Source: Rhynchopus sp. YZ270_cl-10 (Eukaryota > Euglenozoa > Diplonemea > Diplonemida > Diplonemidae). Taken from it: 64,000 nucleotides of DNA. Below are positions 43,201-53,925 of this stretch, one piece after another. The position numbers and the translations under genes are program-made. The stretch covers positions 186,001-250,000 of the forward strand of contig OZ037923.1 in NCBI GenBank assembly GCA_964035575.1, written 5' to 3'. A model generated the notes under the pieces. It ran no database searches. It was not told where the DNA came from and was given only the letters and a program-made list of their open reading frames with translations. The first letter of the stretch is position 1. Each line of letters opens with the position of its first letter.

Positions 43201-45830
43201 GTCAGTCACTGCTATAGCCATTTAATCCAGGGAGCATAGCTAGTGCAAGAAATTCGACTTCGGGATCCGGAAAGTCTGTCCTCTGCTTGCGGAGGACTAG
43301 GCACAAGAAAATATTGCGTTCCCCCAGAAAACCAATTTTTGTCAGAGTAATTTTTGCCCAGGGCATGCTCTTGAAGCATGGCGGCTTGGTGTGAGAAGGG
43401 GCAGTGTATTGTTTTGTTCTAGATTTCAACGGTTGTTAGAACGAGTCAAGTGGATGCTTATCTAAACACTGACTTTAGTACAGACCCGAGAGATCACACA
43501 TGACTTTGAGGAAAGAACAAAGCAATGCATCTGTACCCGCACGCCAGGTTGTAGTTACTTCAGAATTTTCTTAAGTTTGCATGAACGAGGAGGGGCGAAT
43601 CATTCTTCGGGAACCATTAGCTGTATACCATGGAATGATTTTCTCAAAAACACCACGTGGGGGCTGAATTCAATCCCTTAAGAATTGCGAATTCAGCCTT
43701 TGTAGAAGGTACGTCTTACTTGTACTTGTACTTGTATGCCGTGTCCACCCTTCTCGACCTTACCGGTTCACATGTACGAATAATATTAGGCAGTGGTAAC
43801 ACCCTTCTCAATTGTGCAAACTTAAGAATTTTCTGCTGGAACTTACCAAAATCGATTTTCTTTCACCCCAAACACCCGCAACACCCCACCTGCTACTTCG
43901 GTAGCCTGTGTTGTTGGGAGTTGGTTCTCATGTTGATCCCCAGTGTTTTGCACTGCTTCTTCTGAGCCCAACGCTGTTTGGCCTGTCGACGTAATAAATA
44001 CGAAGACAGGGCGGCGGTGCCAACAATTTTCCGATGATGTAACGTTTATCTGATTGATTTATCGTTTGATATACCTTGTGTGTCCTACTTCGTAACTTGC
44101 ACACACGAGCAACGTATATTGAACGGTACTTCAAGCGATACTTCGTTATGTCATTGGGGTACCTGGAAAAAAAAATTTTCCCAGACGTCCCAGATCTCCC
44201 AGATTTGGCCAGATCTGGCCAGATCTGGCCAGATCTGGGACGTCTGGGAAAATTTTTTTTTCAAAAAAAAAAAAAGGGGAATAGTCAGTTATGCCCTACC
44301 CTTTTTTTGAAATGGTCAGAGATACCCGAAAATAAGTTCAGATATTGGTCAGAGATGCCCCATTTTCAAAAATAGGGCATAACTGACCAATATCTGAACT
44401 TATTTTCGGGTATTTCGGGTATCTCTGACTATTTCTCAACTTATTTTCGGGCATGTCTGACCATATCGCCAACTTTTTTCGGGTACCCCAAAAAAGTTGG
44501 TTTTCGGGTATACCCAGATACCCAGATACCCAGATACCCAGATACCCAGATACCCAGATACCCAGATACCCAGATACCCAGATACCCAGATACCCAGATA
44601 CCCAGATACCCAGATACCCAGATACCCAGATACCCAGATACCAGGTCCAGGTCCAGGTACCCAGGAACAGGAAAAAAGTCGTGAAAGAGCAACCACAGCT
44701 CCACATGACAAACACAAAAGTGTCCAGTCACGTGGGGCATTCATGCACTGAGGAGATAATGATCCAACAATTTACAAGAAAGATTACTTAACCTACTGCT
44801 GGAAATTGCCAGGTCGTAGTAACACACAAAGTGTGCCTCCGTTCGGGAAGACCGGATATTCTAGAGACCAAAAAGGCCTCAAGAATATCTTCCGGTAGTC
44901 AAGGTAGAACCGAGTGAACGGCCCAAGACCCCCGTGGAGAAGTTAAATGTTGTAATGCTATCAGGTAGAAACTGCGAACACTGTCTTACCCTCCTCAATG
45001 CATGGTGGTTGATGTCTTCCACAACAAATTTCCTGTACCCAGGTACCCAGGTTCCCAGACCCACGCAGTACCACGTCGCAGTACTACGCAAAATTTACCA
45101 CCAGACCCTGTCTTCGTGCACCTGAAGTACAACGCCGCAGACAGGCCAAACATGCGTTGGACTCAGAGGAATGCCCGCTGTGCAGGTATCATGAGAACCA
45201 ACTCCCAGCAACAAGGGGCGCCTTTTGGCGGGCGTTGTTGAGGGTGTTTGGGGTGCAAAGTTTTCCACAATTTTGATGCGCGGGTACAGAAGTGCTGTCT
45301 TGTTCTTTCATCTCTAAGAAATGTAAATGTCAATCGCGTTTAACTACCACTAGGGCTTGTTCAGTGAACCCACGAGGGGTCGAAGGGGGTTGGTTATCCC
45401 ATATCTATCAAAGGTTGTGTCGACCAGGCTAAACCACTATGTTACGCTGTACGTTGTTAAATCCGAAGAAATAACACTTTAGCAGCCGCAGGAAGTTTGC
45501 TAAAAAGAGTGCCTCACGCTACACAAACCACCACCCGCAATTGACTTAGATGTTATAACAAAGAGAATTCAGAACAAAACAACACCCTGCCCCATACACA
45601 CTAAATTGTCATGCTTCGAGAGCATGCCTGGGCCAAAATTACTTGACAAAAAAGGCAACAAGACCACCCACAAGGAGTGTGAAATGTGCACTGGTTTTCT
45701 GGGGGAACGCAATATTTTCTTGTGTCTCGTCCTCCGTAAGCAGAGGACAGACTTTCCGGAAGGTTGCCAAAGTCGAATTTCTTGCACTAGCTATGCTCCC
45801 TGGGTTAATGGCTATAGCAGTGACTGACAA
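43201..45830. mobile_element. 2.6-kb foldback element with arrays in the centre
   Basis: Segments of the left arm recur inverted and in mirror order on the right: 43201-43440 with 45560-45830; 43513-43545 with 45277-45305; 43863-43892 with 45233-45260; 43915-43935 with 45190-45212. The centre holds a ccagatctgg array, an inner inverted repeat (44270-44420) and an 8-bp array (44511-44642). No transposase seen. Confidence 0.8.
44511..44642. repeat. 8-bp tandem array (gataccca unit), about 16 copies
   Basis: Perfect repeats in the centre of the foldback element; predicted peptides IPRYPDTQ and YLGIWVSG are artefacts. Confidence 0.97.
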
Positions 45831-47168
45831 AGTGTTCCCACCCCCAGGTCTTCGTCCACAAACAAATCTAGAATAGATTGATTTGGGTGAAGCCTTGGAT
45901 TTTGAGTTGTTGAATGTCGGAGAGCGGCGCTCATCGCAATCACGGATGCAGTTCAGATTTCACGATCCTGTGATGAGTGTAAATGTGGGGTGTGATTAAG
46001 TTATGGTATACAAACGCAGTAGTCGGGAAGGGTGAGGTTAATGAAAAAAGTGGTAATAACTATGTATTTCCGCGAAATAAGGTAGCCTTTTTTCACGCTA
46101 CAGAGAGTTTCCTGCTGCACTAATGGTTCCCAAGCGAAGCGAGGGACCATGTATAAGGGTTTGCGGGTTTGCGGGTATTTACCCCCACTAAAAGTAACTG
46201 TGTGTGGGGTAGAGGGGTGAAAATCATACCATGCTGCTTCAATACTGTCTCTGCTGTCGCATTCCTCATGGTGGGTCACTCACCCACTGGGCAAAAAATC
46301 AAAGGGGGTACCCCCAAATAAGTGGGTACCCCAAATAAGTTCAGAGATACCCGAAAAAAGTTCAGATATACCCGAAAATAAGTTCAAATACCCGAAAATA
46401 AGTTCAGATATAGTCAGTTATGCCCTATTTCTGGTTTTCGGGTATATCTGAACTTATTTTCGGGTATCTCTGACCATTTCAAAAAAAGGGTAGGGTATAA
46501 CTGACTATTCCCCAAAAAAAAAAATTTTTCCAGATCTGGCCAGATCTGGGCGGCCCAGATCTGGAGATCTGGCCAGATCTGGCAGCATCCGTGAACAAAG
46601 CCGGTGTGAGGCAATTTTTTTTTCCCCACGCATTTTTGGCAGAGACCTCCACAACTCTTTCCCCTCCGCGCCCTTGTCTGACCATATGACATCAAAACTT
46701 TTCTGGCGAAGCCACGGTACGCAACATTTCAAAAATTGTGACATAAAATCGCACGCTTTTATAGCCAAACTATGGTAAAGGTAGCTGTGACTATGGTATA
46801 GGGTAGAGCTGTGGGCTACCGCTCGTCATTTTTAGCTGCGCCGCAGGCGCACGGTACGCTACTTTTTTATGAGAGTTGCGAACATCTATTTCTTTTGATT
46901 GAACGGACCGATTGGTCTTTATGGTGGGGTCACATGCACATAAGAAACCGCTACAGATGTGGTTGTAGCCTTGTATGAGGAGATAAAATTCAGAAAAAAA
47001 TTCAAAAATCCGCCTTTTTCTTTTTTTTTTTTTTTTTCTCAAAATCCCACACCGGCTTAGCCGGTGTGGCCACACCGGCACACCGGCATACTAATGTCCC
47101 CTGATTTTTTGAGAAAAACTCAGGTTTTTGGCTGAGATTTTGTCCAGACGCTTTTTACCACAAACCAC
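45831..47168. other. Gene-free region with inverted copies of neighbouring repeats
   Basis: 46310-46590 is an inverted relative of 44190-44520 (agagatacccgaaaataagt, ccagatctgg). 46703-46745 and 46838-46864 carry the dispersed gccacggtacgcaacattt and gcgccgcaggcgcacggtac motifs seen at 34145-34240 in the same order. 47045-47085 is a ccggtgtg palindrome cluster. Confidence 0.6.
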
Positions 47169-47273
47169 CTGATTTTTCCTGAATTTAATAGACTTTAGTG
47201 ATGTTTGGTGGTATTTAAACCCCCCAAACTCCACCAAACTCCACCAAAAATTTCAGGCAAAAAATCAGGTGGG
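47169..47273. mobile_element. MITE-like inverted repeat (copy of the 10952-11054 family)
   Basis: Ends ccacctgatttttcctgaat and inverse aaatttcaggcaaaaaatca with a tggtggtatttaaa centre. Confidence 0.65.
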
Positions 47274-48897
47274 CAACCCTGAGCTTTACCTTCATTTATT
47301 TTTTTTTGCACCCCCCGCCGATGAATGAAAAATTGGCTGTATTAGTAGACACCCAAGGATGAGCACCACCACTATTCATTTTTTGCTTTTTCGGTATTTT
47401 TCCCACGCTTTCGGTGGGATACCTTTGATGCAAAAACTAAAACCTCTAAATTTTCATTTTGCATTGCTTTTTTTTTGTTCTTTTTTGTTTTATTTTTTCG
47501 CTCTTTCTCCTCCGTTCGGCTGGGAGGTTTACGTTTTAGACATTCTGAAAAACTGGAAAATTGTAGACGTTGTTTTGAATTTTATTTGATTTTTTGTGAT
47601 TTTTTTTGTGAATTTGGCTGACATAAAAAAGTAACCCCAAACCATTCATTCTTTGCTTTTCGAGAAAATGTGGAGCAAAAAAAAATTTTTTGACTTGAAA
47701 TATAACAACCCGTTCGTGACAGTGTACCTTTGGTACATGACAGGTGGGATGGACCCCAAACCATGCAGTCCTCCAATCCGTCTTCGTGGTTTGGATCTGA
47801 TAAAAGAGAAAGTTGAAAGTGCAAACGTTCATCCTCACCGTTCATCCTAAATACAGCACCTGGGTAGGTAGAGTTGAAATACAAAGCCCTCTCGTGGCAG
47901 TGTACCAAAAAAAAAGAAATAGAGAGGTTGAAAGTGCAAACGCCTCACCGTTCATCGCTGGAACGGCAGGAACTGGTTCCCCGCGGGTTATCAAAACCCC
48001 CAGAGAGCACTTCATAAATCACTGGACACGCGATTGAATCTGAGTCGGGTCCGAACAATGCAAAACAACAAAACTAAACACAAAAAACAACAAAAAAAAA
48101 GAAGACGTGGTTAGAAAAAGGAAACAGGACAGCAAAACGTGGATTGGATCCGGCACCACAGTTTCAAAAAAATAAAATAAAACTGTAGTTGTAGTTGTTG
48201 ATGCAGGCACCTCCGACTGACCCCCACGATGACAGCCATCCGGTAAGGCAATAAAAAGACAACCTTGAATGATGCATGCGCTGCTCTTGCACACACATCT
48301 AAAAATAAAACCCTCCCCGACGGGCATTCACCATTTTTTGTGTTTTGGTCAACAAACATTTGAGGGCCTTGTCTATTGTGTTAGGCTTCACGAAGTATCC
48401 ACCCTTCAGTATCTTCTCCTTTTCCACCCACAAAAAGGGAAAGCAAAAAAAACGCCTGTGGTACTGTTGCCTGGAATGGGTAGAACAAAACAAATACAAA
48501 CAAAAAAAAAAAAAACGAATGAACTCCGTGGAAGATGTTGATCACGCTCAAATGGGGGTCCACCCACAGCCAGAAAAGATACTTTCCAAGAAAAATAGAG
48601 AATTTGGAAGCATTTTCAACCTCCTTTTTCAACAAAAAAAAACACAAAAAACCTCCAACAGGACGTTCCATACAAATGAGAAAAAAGGTTTTCTTGTATG
48701 TACTAGTGGGGATCCTCACAGTAATGGGGGTGAAGGGGGGGCGGTTTGCACTTCTTGCGTACTTTGTGCGCACCCTCCGTTCAGCCACTCATCAAATAAT
48801 AGAACAATTTTACAATGCAACGCAGGAAAGTCTCAAAGAAAGGATCGGCCTTGCGTAAGGCCGGCTCAGGCGTGGCTGAGGTGTGATGGTAAAGTAT
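47274..48897. other. Gene-free spacer with three SINE-like motif blocks
   Basis: gaaatataacaacccgttcg (47697), gaaatacaaagccctctcg (47876) and gttgaaagtgcaaacg (47811 and 47928) in alternation, the last followed by gggttatcaaaacccccaga. Also the ccatccgg motif at 48226. No gene seen. Confidence 0.6.
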
Positions 48898-49001
48898 TAC
48901 CGTCTTCGTAAAAATGTTCGACCGTAAAAAAGGACGAACTTCCAGAAAAATCCGGAAAAGGACGAACTTTATTACGGTCGAACATTTTTACGAAGACGGT
49001 A
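48898..49001. mobile_element. Perfect 30-bp inverted repeat with 44-bp loop
   Basis: 48898-48927 (taccgtcttcgtaaaaatgt...) is the exact reverse complement of 48972-49001. The loop contains a direct repeat aaggacgaactt. A very young MITE or a strong hairpin. Confidence 0.9.
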
Positions 49002-49321
49002 TACGATTTTTGTCACGCCTCAGAATAGATTTCCCCAGACATTGCCTATTTTCAGGTAGTCGGCATTGTTACCTTGTATGGTTTTTACAACACAAAAAAA
49101 AATAGCTTGAAAAAACGTGCGAAAACGCATCTCAGTTGAGTTTGCAAAGGGTGGGGACGTGAGTGGTCTGCACGTTTTAATACACAAAAGAAAAACAAAT
49201 AAGAGTCAAGAAGCTCCATTTCCTGGATACCTCATACCTCCTCTCTCTTTGCTATTACACACATTCGTATTTTATTAAATTTTTTTTGACAAATACTGGG
49301 CTTTTTATTACATTATTTTGC

Positions 49322-52300
49322 TCACAACTTTGCCTTCTCCATCGCAGAGACTACACGAGACACATCCCTCGTGAGATGCTTAGACGGCTTCCACCTGAGT
49401 GCATTGATATCTGTTATCACTTCGAAAAGCGCGCCTGGGTCTTCAAGCTTTGCCCCAAGGACCAGTCCTTGGCCCCCGTTTTTGATGTATTTTAGTTCTT
49501 TCATCTTCGAGAGTGCGTTCTTCATGATCTCTCTGTTGACTGTTGTGTGGAAGGAGATCAGGTCTTCTTTGAGCAGTAGGTCCACAGAATTCCCTAACCT
49601 TTCGAAGAACAGACCTTCCCGCACAACAGACTCCCTCGCGATGTACTCCAGCCCAGCTGCGACAAACCAATACGATTCAAAGAGGGCGTACACGATGTTG
49701 CAGATGAAAGCGCTGAACGCCGATTCGTTGATCGACACAGCGTCGCCCCGCACCTCTGCCACCCCGCCTCGTGTTAAATCCGCCAAAACGCCCTTCATCC
49801 ATTCGTCATGCGCTATAGGGGAGAGACGGTAGTTCGGAAACTCTAAAGACATCAATTCCTTAACAGTCTCGCATCGTGCCGAGAGGTGTTCTAAGTTGAC
49901 CGCAGCCTGTTTGGTGCTGAGGCAGACTGAAACGAGAAGGGCACGGTCGCAGAAGAGGTGGACCAGCTGGTTGGCGTAGATGGAGAGAAGCAGAAGAGAG
50001 TCGTTGCTTGGGATGCTGATCTGCGAGAGTGTCGAGACTGTCACAAAATCGCGCAAATGGGCGGCCCCGTAAGAGAACAGCTGTTCCCCTGAGAGACGCG
50101 TCGTGTCCGGCTTCATATGTCCATGCGAGATGAGAACCTGCTCGCGTAGCCACACCATCTCGTTAATCACCTCATCCATGTGGAGGCCCTGCTGAAGCTC
50201 GGTAGGGGTGTGTAGGTACAGCAGGGTGGCAGCGAGGAGGGCGGTCGGGGTGATGATGATGCCGCTCTGTGGGGGGTTCGTTGATTGGGTTTATTTTGGA
50301 GATATTTTATTGTTCCTTCCTTCAAAACTTCACACACAACACTTTTGGTGTGGGAGACACAAGGTGCCAGGTTCTATGATATGCACAGAATCACCCTGCA
50401 CCCTGTTTGTCATATCGTTTCCCGTGCAATACATGGTGAAACATTCCGCACTCGAAACTAGGGAGGCTCATAATTTTTGCGGAGGGCCCTGTATGTCACG
50501 TCTTCCGAAGGCAAAAAATGCCATCAATTACAACAGCTAATATAAGAGTGGGTGGGGTGGGGGTGGATTATAATACCTGCAGGTTCGCTGTTATGCGCCA
50601 CGCCAAAGAGTTGAGTAGCTTGCGTGCACCACCGCTTCCCATTGCAGACACCTTTTCGTGGAGTTCCTTTTCCTGTGTTGGGGGTTTTTTGATAAATTGA
50701 AAATTGATAAGGTGAAACCCCTCTCATAGAGAACAGAGAAAAAAAAAGACACCCAACATACATAATCTGAAGTATCCGGCGAGCCCCCTGGACGGTCTTT
50801 AATTAATGCTACCGGCTTCGCGAGAACCGGCGCTGGAGTGGCCTCACCGTGCTCACCTTTGATAATATACTCCGCAAGCGAGATCGGCTTGCCCACTGTC
50901 ACATTGAGGGTCCCAAACTTGTTTTTGAGAACCGACGCAGCAGAGAAGAGGTTCGACAGCGTTTCTGGGGGCTTCTTCTCCCCTGTTAGTTCACGGGTGT
51001 AGAGACCACCCTCGAGGATCTTATCGTAGGAGAGAGAGACGGGGACGAACACTACGTCCACAAACTCTTTGTCACCTGTCTGCACTGCCTCGAGCAGACT
51101 CTCCATCATGATCTTGAGGATCCCCACCTTCGGGGACAGTGTCTTCCCCATCCTGCTTCGGCTTCCTTCAATGAAGAACTCAATCACCCGCCCATCCGTC
51201 GCAAGCAGACGTGAGTATTCTCTGAACAGCGATGCATACAGCTGATCCCCCTTAAACGACCTTCGCATGAAGAACGCACCCGAGCCTCTCAGCATATTGC
51301 TGATGAAGGACAGACGCAGGAAGTCCTCCCCTGCACAGATGTGAGGAACAGGCATGCCCCACATATACATCAAATAGGAGACGACCAGGAAGTCCATGTA
51401 AGAGCGGTGCGAAGGGATGAGGATGACAGCACGCTTCCCAACAGGGCGCAGGCTGCCGATGCCGAGGTACGCACGGCGGACCATCTCGTAGGCACCGCTG
51501 TTGGTGTGGACGTGCTCGTAGATGGTCTGCATGACGTTGCGCAGGCCGATTCTGTCAGGTGTGTGTTTGAAAGCAAAAAGGTGGGTAGCTCCCTTAGAGC
51601 GAAGCATGGCTCGTAAGGGAAGGGTGTTGTGTGTTGTGTGTGTGTAGGTTTTAAAAAAGGTTGGTTTGAAATACAACAGCCCGCTCGTGAAACAGTGTAC
51701 CTTTGGTGCAATGACCAGGTGTACCGGGGGGGTGGATCCCAACAGTCCGCTATCCATTTCGTGGTGTGCATCTGATATGTGCTCAAAAAAAAAGGGCGCG
51801 GCGACGAAAATGGAACACAAAAATGTTGCATACCCAAGCATTCTGACCATGTTGACGTTGAGACGGTCGCCTACCCTATCCAAAATGGCATGCGCGCGTG
51901 CCACGATTGCCTGGTGTTGTGTAGGAAGGTGGGTGGTGTGGTGTGCAGGGCATGTGGACAAAGAAAAGGCTGTGGTAAGCGCCGAACATATTGTAGGGAC
52001 TAGCCTACAAAAGCATTTCTCTTCTTTCCTTTTGTAATCTGCAGCGACAGCAAAGAGTTTTCCCCTTTTGTTGCCAGTTGGGGTTTTGTACGTGTATGCT
52101 CATACCTCTCGGTCCACGTTTTCCTTCTTCGACTGCTCGTCAATCGCTCGCGCCACGGACGGGATGTTCATGATGACCGCACGCCTCGAGGGTGTCAGCC
52201 CAGGTGTGTACTGCAAGGAACGGCCATCGGGCTGCTGCACGCAGGACATCAGGAAGTGGATGTTCGGCACGAGACGCTGGATGAGCGAGAGTGGGGCGGA

Positions 52301-53755
52301 GAAGGACATGCCTGGGTGGGCAGTGAGTTTGTCCATCTCGCAATACTTCAATGCCGGCGGCGTCTGCACGGAATCGACCCCAAGGATGCGCGAGAGGTGC
52401 AGGAAGGCGAGGCGCGCCGCAGTCTTGCAGTACAACTCCCACTCTATCTCGCGCACATCCGTACCACCGGGGACGTTGAGACGCACTGAGGAGAAGATGT
52501 TCTGCCGCGCAACACCCTTCTCAAGCACCTTTACCATGGCCACAGCCGTCTCCGCCGTCTCCCTGTATCGCGCTGAGGCTGCTGCGTGAGGATGTAAAGA
52601 GAGCTGTGTCTTGGGCCGCAAGAAGGGCACCCGCATGCAGTAGTTCCCAAAGGCAAGCTCCGGCTTCTCCGCCAGCACCGGGGACAGTGGGACACGGATA
52701 CGGTCGATATCCGCAGAGGGTGGGTTGTAGTCAAGCCCCACCGCAAGCGCCTTTCGGTTACGTCCGTAGTACTCTGTCAAATACTGCCCTACCATCCCGA
52801 GGACAAGCGGTTGGGCTTCCGTCGTTGCCGCATGCATCACAAACACACGGTTCTCCGCCGCCAGGTACAACGGTGCGGCAAGCATACGCTGCGCCAAGAT
52901 GTCCGCAGGAACGACCTCCACAAGCGATGTCTTGGGCACCCTCATCCTCGACGTCGCACCCACACATATACCAAACGCCAGCGCATCAAGACCTCCGTAC
53001 ATCACATGGTGCGAGGGACTGCGCAACGGTGGCCCCACGACACCATGACGCACCACCGCCAGACGCGCCGTAGCTCCCTGCGCAGCAAGGTTGCTCAGAC
53101 TCGACTCCACCTGCCCCTGCGCTGCGACCAGACGTGATGGCATGCCTTCGTCTGATCCATCCGACTCACGCATTCCTGTCGCAGGCTCCTCCACAACACG
53201 CGGCATGAACTCCAGAGGTGCAGACCGGAAACGCCGTGCTGCAGCTGTCGCGAAAAGACTACCCGACAGCACCAACACGGTGCTGGGCTTGCACCGCGCA
53301 GCAAACCCCGCTACGCTTGTCCCCGATCGGATCAACCCACCGGGGTCCCTGCGGACATCGCATGGGTCTACTATGCCATCACCGTGGAAGATGAGATCAA
53401 CGTTGGCCTGCACACGGCTGCAGTGCTCCTGTGTCATGCCTAGCGCAGTGTCGGCAGAGGGCATGCCCTGGATCACCTCAGCCTTGAGCGCAAGGAAGTC
53501 CACAAACCAGTCGAGGTCGTGACCTTCGTATAGCGCTTCGAACGTTGCGTTGTTCGCATACGCCTTTAGTGTTGCGCGCGCCGCGGACGCTGCGTCGAGG
53601 GTCTTGCCGACATCTGTGGTCTGCTCGCCAACAAGCAGGTACAGCCGCCCCACATCAAGGAAGACCGAGCGGATCAGCTCCCGCACCAGAACCTGGGCGA
53701 GGGGACGGTCCGCTCCGGTCACGAGAATCGATTTGCCACTATATAATGCATCCAT
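49322..53755 (-). CDS. Fatty acyl-CoA reductase-like / dihydroxyacetone-phosphate acyltransferase fusion with PTS1
   Basis: Five exons read by eye: 53755-52106, 51910-51834, 51551-50762, 50672-50577, 50266-49322; all introns GT-AG, phases agree, total 1185 residues. Residues 1-550 are a fatty acyl-CoA reductase-like short-chain dehydrogenase (GKSILVTGADRPLAQ at 7-21), but the TGxxGxxG and YxxxK motifs are degenerate, so reductase activity is doubtful. Residues 551-1185 are a GPAT/DHAPAT-family acyltransferase: HRSYMD (H624, D629), GAFFMRR at about 667 and EGSRSR at about 704. The C-terminal AKL is a peroxisomal/glycosomal targeting signal, pointing to the first step of ether-lipid synthesis. 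The acyltransferase part has no in-frame ATG near its 5' end, favouring one fused gene over two. Confidence 0.75.
50267..50576 (-). other. Intron of the fusion gene carrying a dispersed repeat
   Basis: 310 nt, gtatta...cccacag. Most of it (50310-50464) is the repeat also found at 6705-6862. Confidence 0.7.
50673..50761 (-). other. Short intron of the fusion gene
   Basis: 89 nt, starts gtatgttggg and ends ccaacacag; phase 0, joining DTSDY to EKELHEK. Confidence 0.7.
51552..51833 (-). other. Intron of the fusion gene carrying the SINE-like repeat
   Basis: 282 nt, gtatgcaac...cacctgacag. Because its length divides by three and it lacks in-frame stops it looks coding; removal restores MVRMLG-IGLRNVMQTIYEHV, which fits the family. 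It contains gaaatacaacagcccgctcg at 51669. Confidence 0.65.
51911..52105 (-). other. Intron joining the reductase-like and acyltransferase parts
   Basis: 195 nt, donor gtatgagc after GAG (residue 550), acceptor cctacacaacaccag before GCA. Phase 0 on both sides. If it is not spliced, the reductase-like frame ends two codons later at 52100. Confidence 0.6.
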
Positions 53756-53773
53756 CCCGAGAGGGATGTGTCT

Positions 53774-53806
53774 CTGTGGGTAGGGGTAGAGAGGGGTGAG
53801 GGAGGG
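53774..53806 (-). promoter_or_regulatory. Candidate spliced-leader acceptor of the fusion gene
   Basis: Minus strand cacccctctctacccctacc-cacAG, then an 18-nt leader and ATG at 53755. Confidence 0.7.
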
Positions 53807-53925
53807 GGGTGGTGGGGGTGGTGGGGAGAAGAGGAACGCTCACACCAACGACCTAGTTACCACCCATGCAGGGGATTTAGTTTAGGAATCTTTTGTGGAA
53901 AAATTTGGGAAGGCTTTTTTTTTTT

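Noticed and set aside
44338-44791. Open frames reading YLGIWVSG or PRYPDTQI
   Set aside because: 8-bp array artefact.
51911-51961. Independent start of the acyltransferase at 51961
   Set aside because: The codon there is TTG, not ATG, and the segment lies before a good acceptor.
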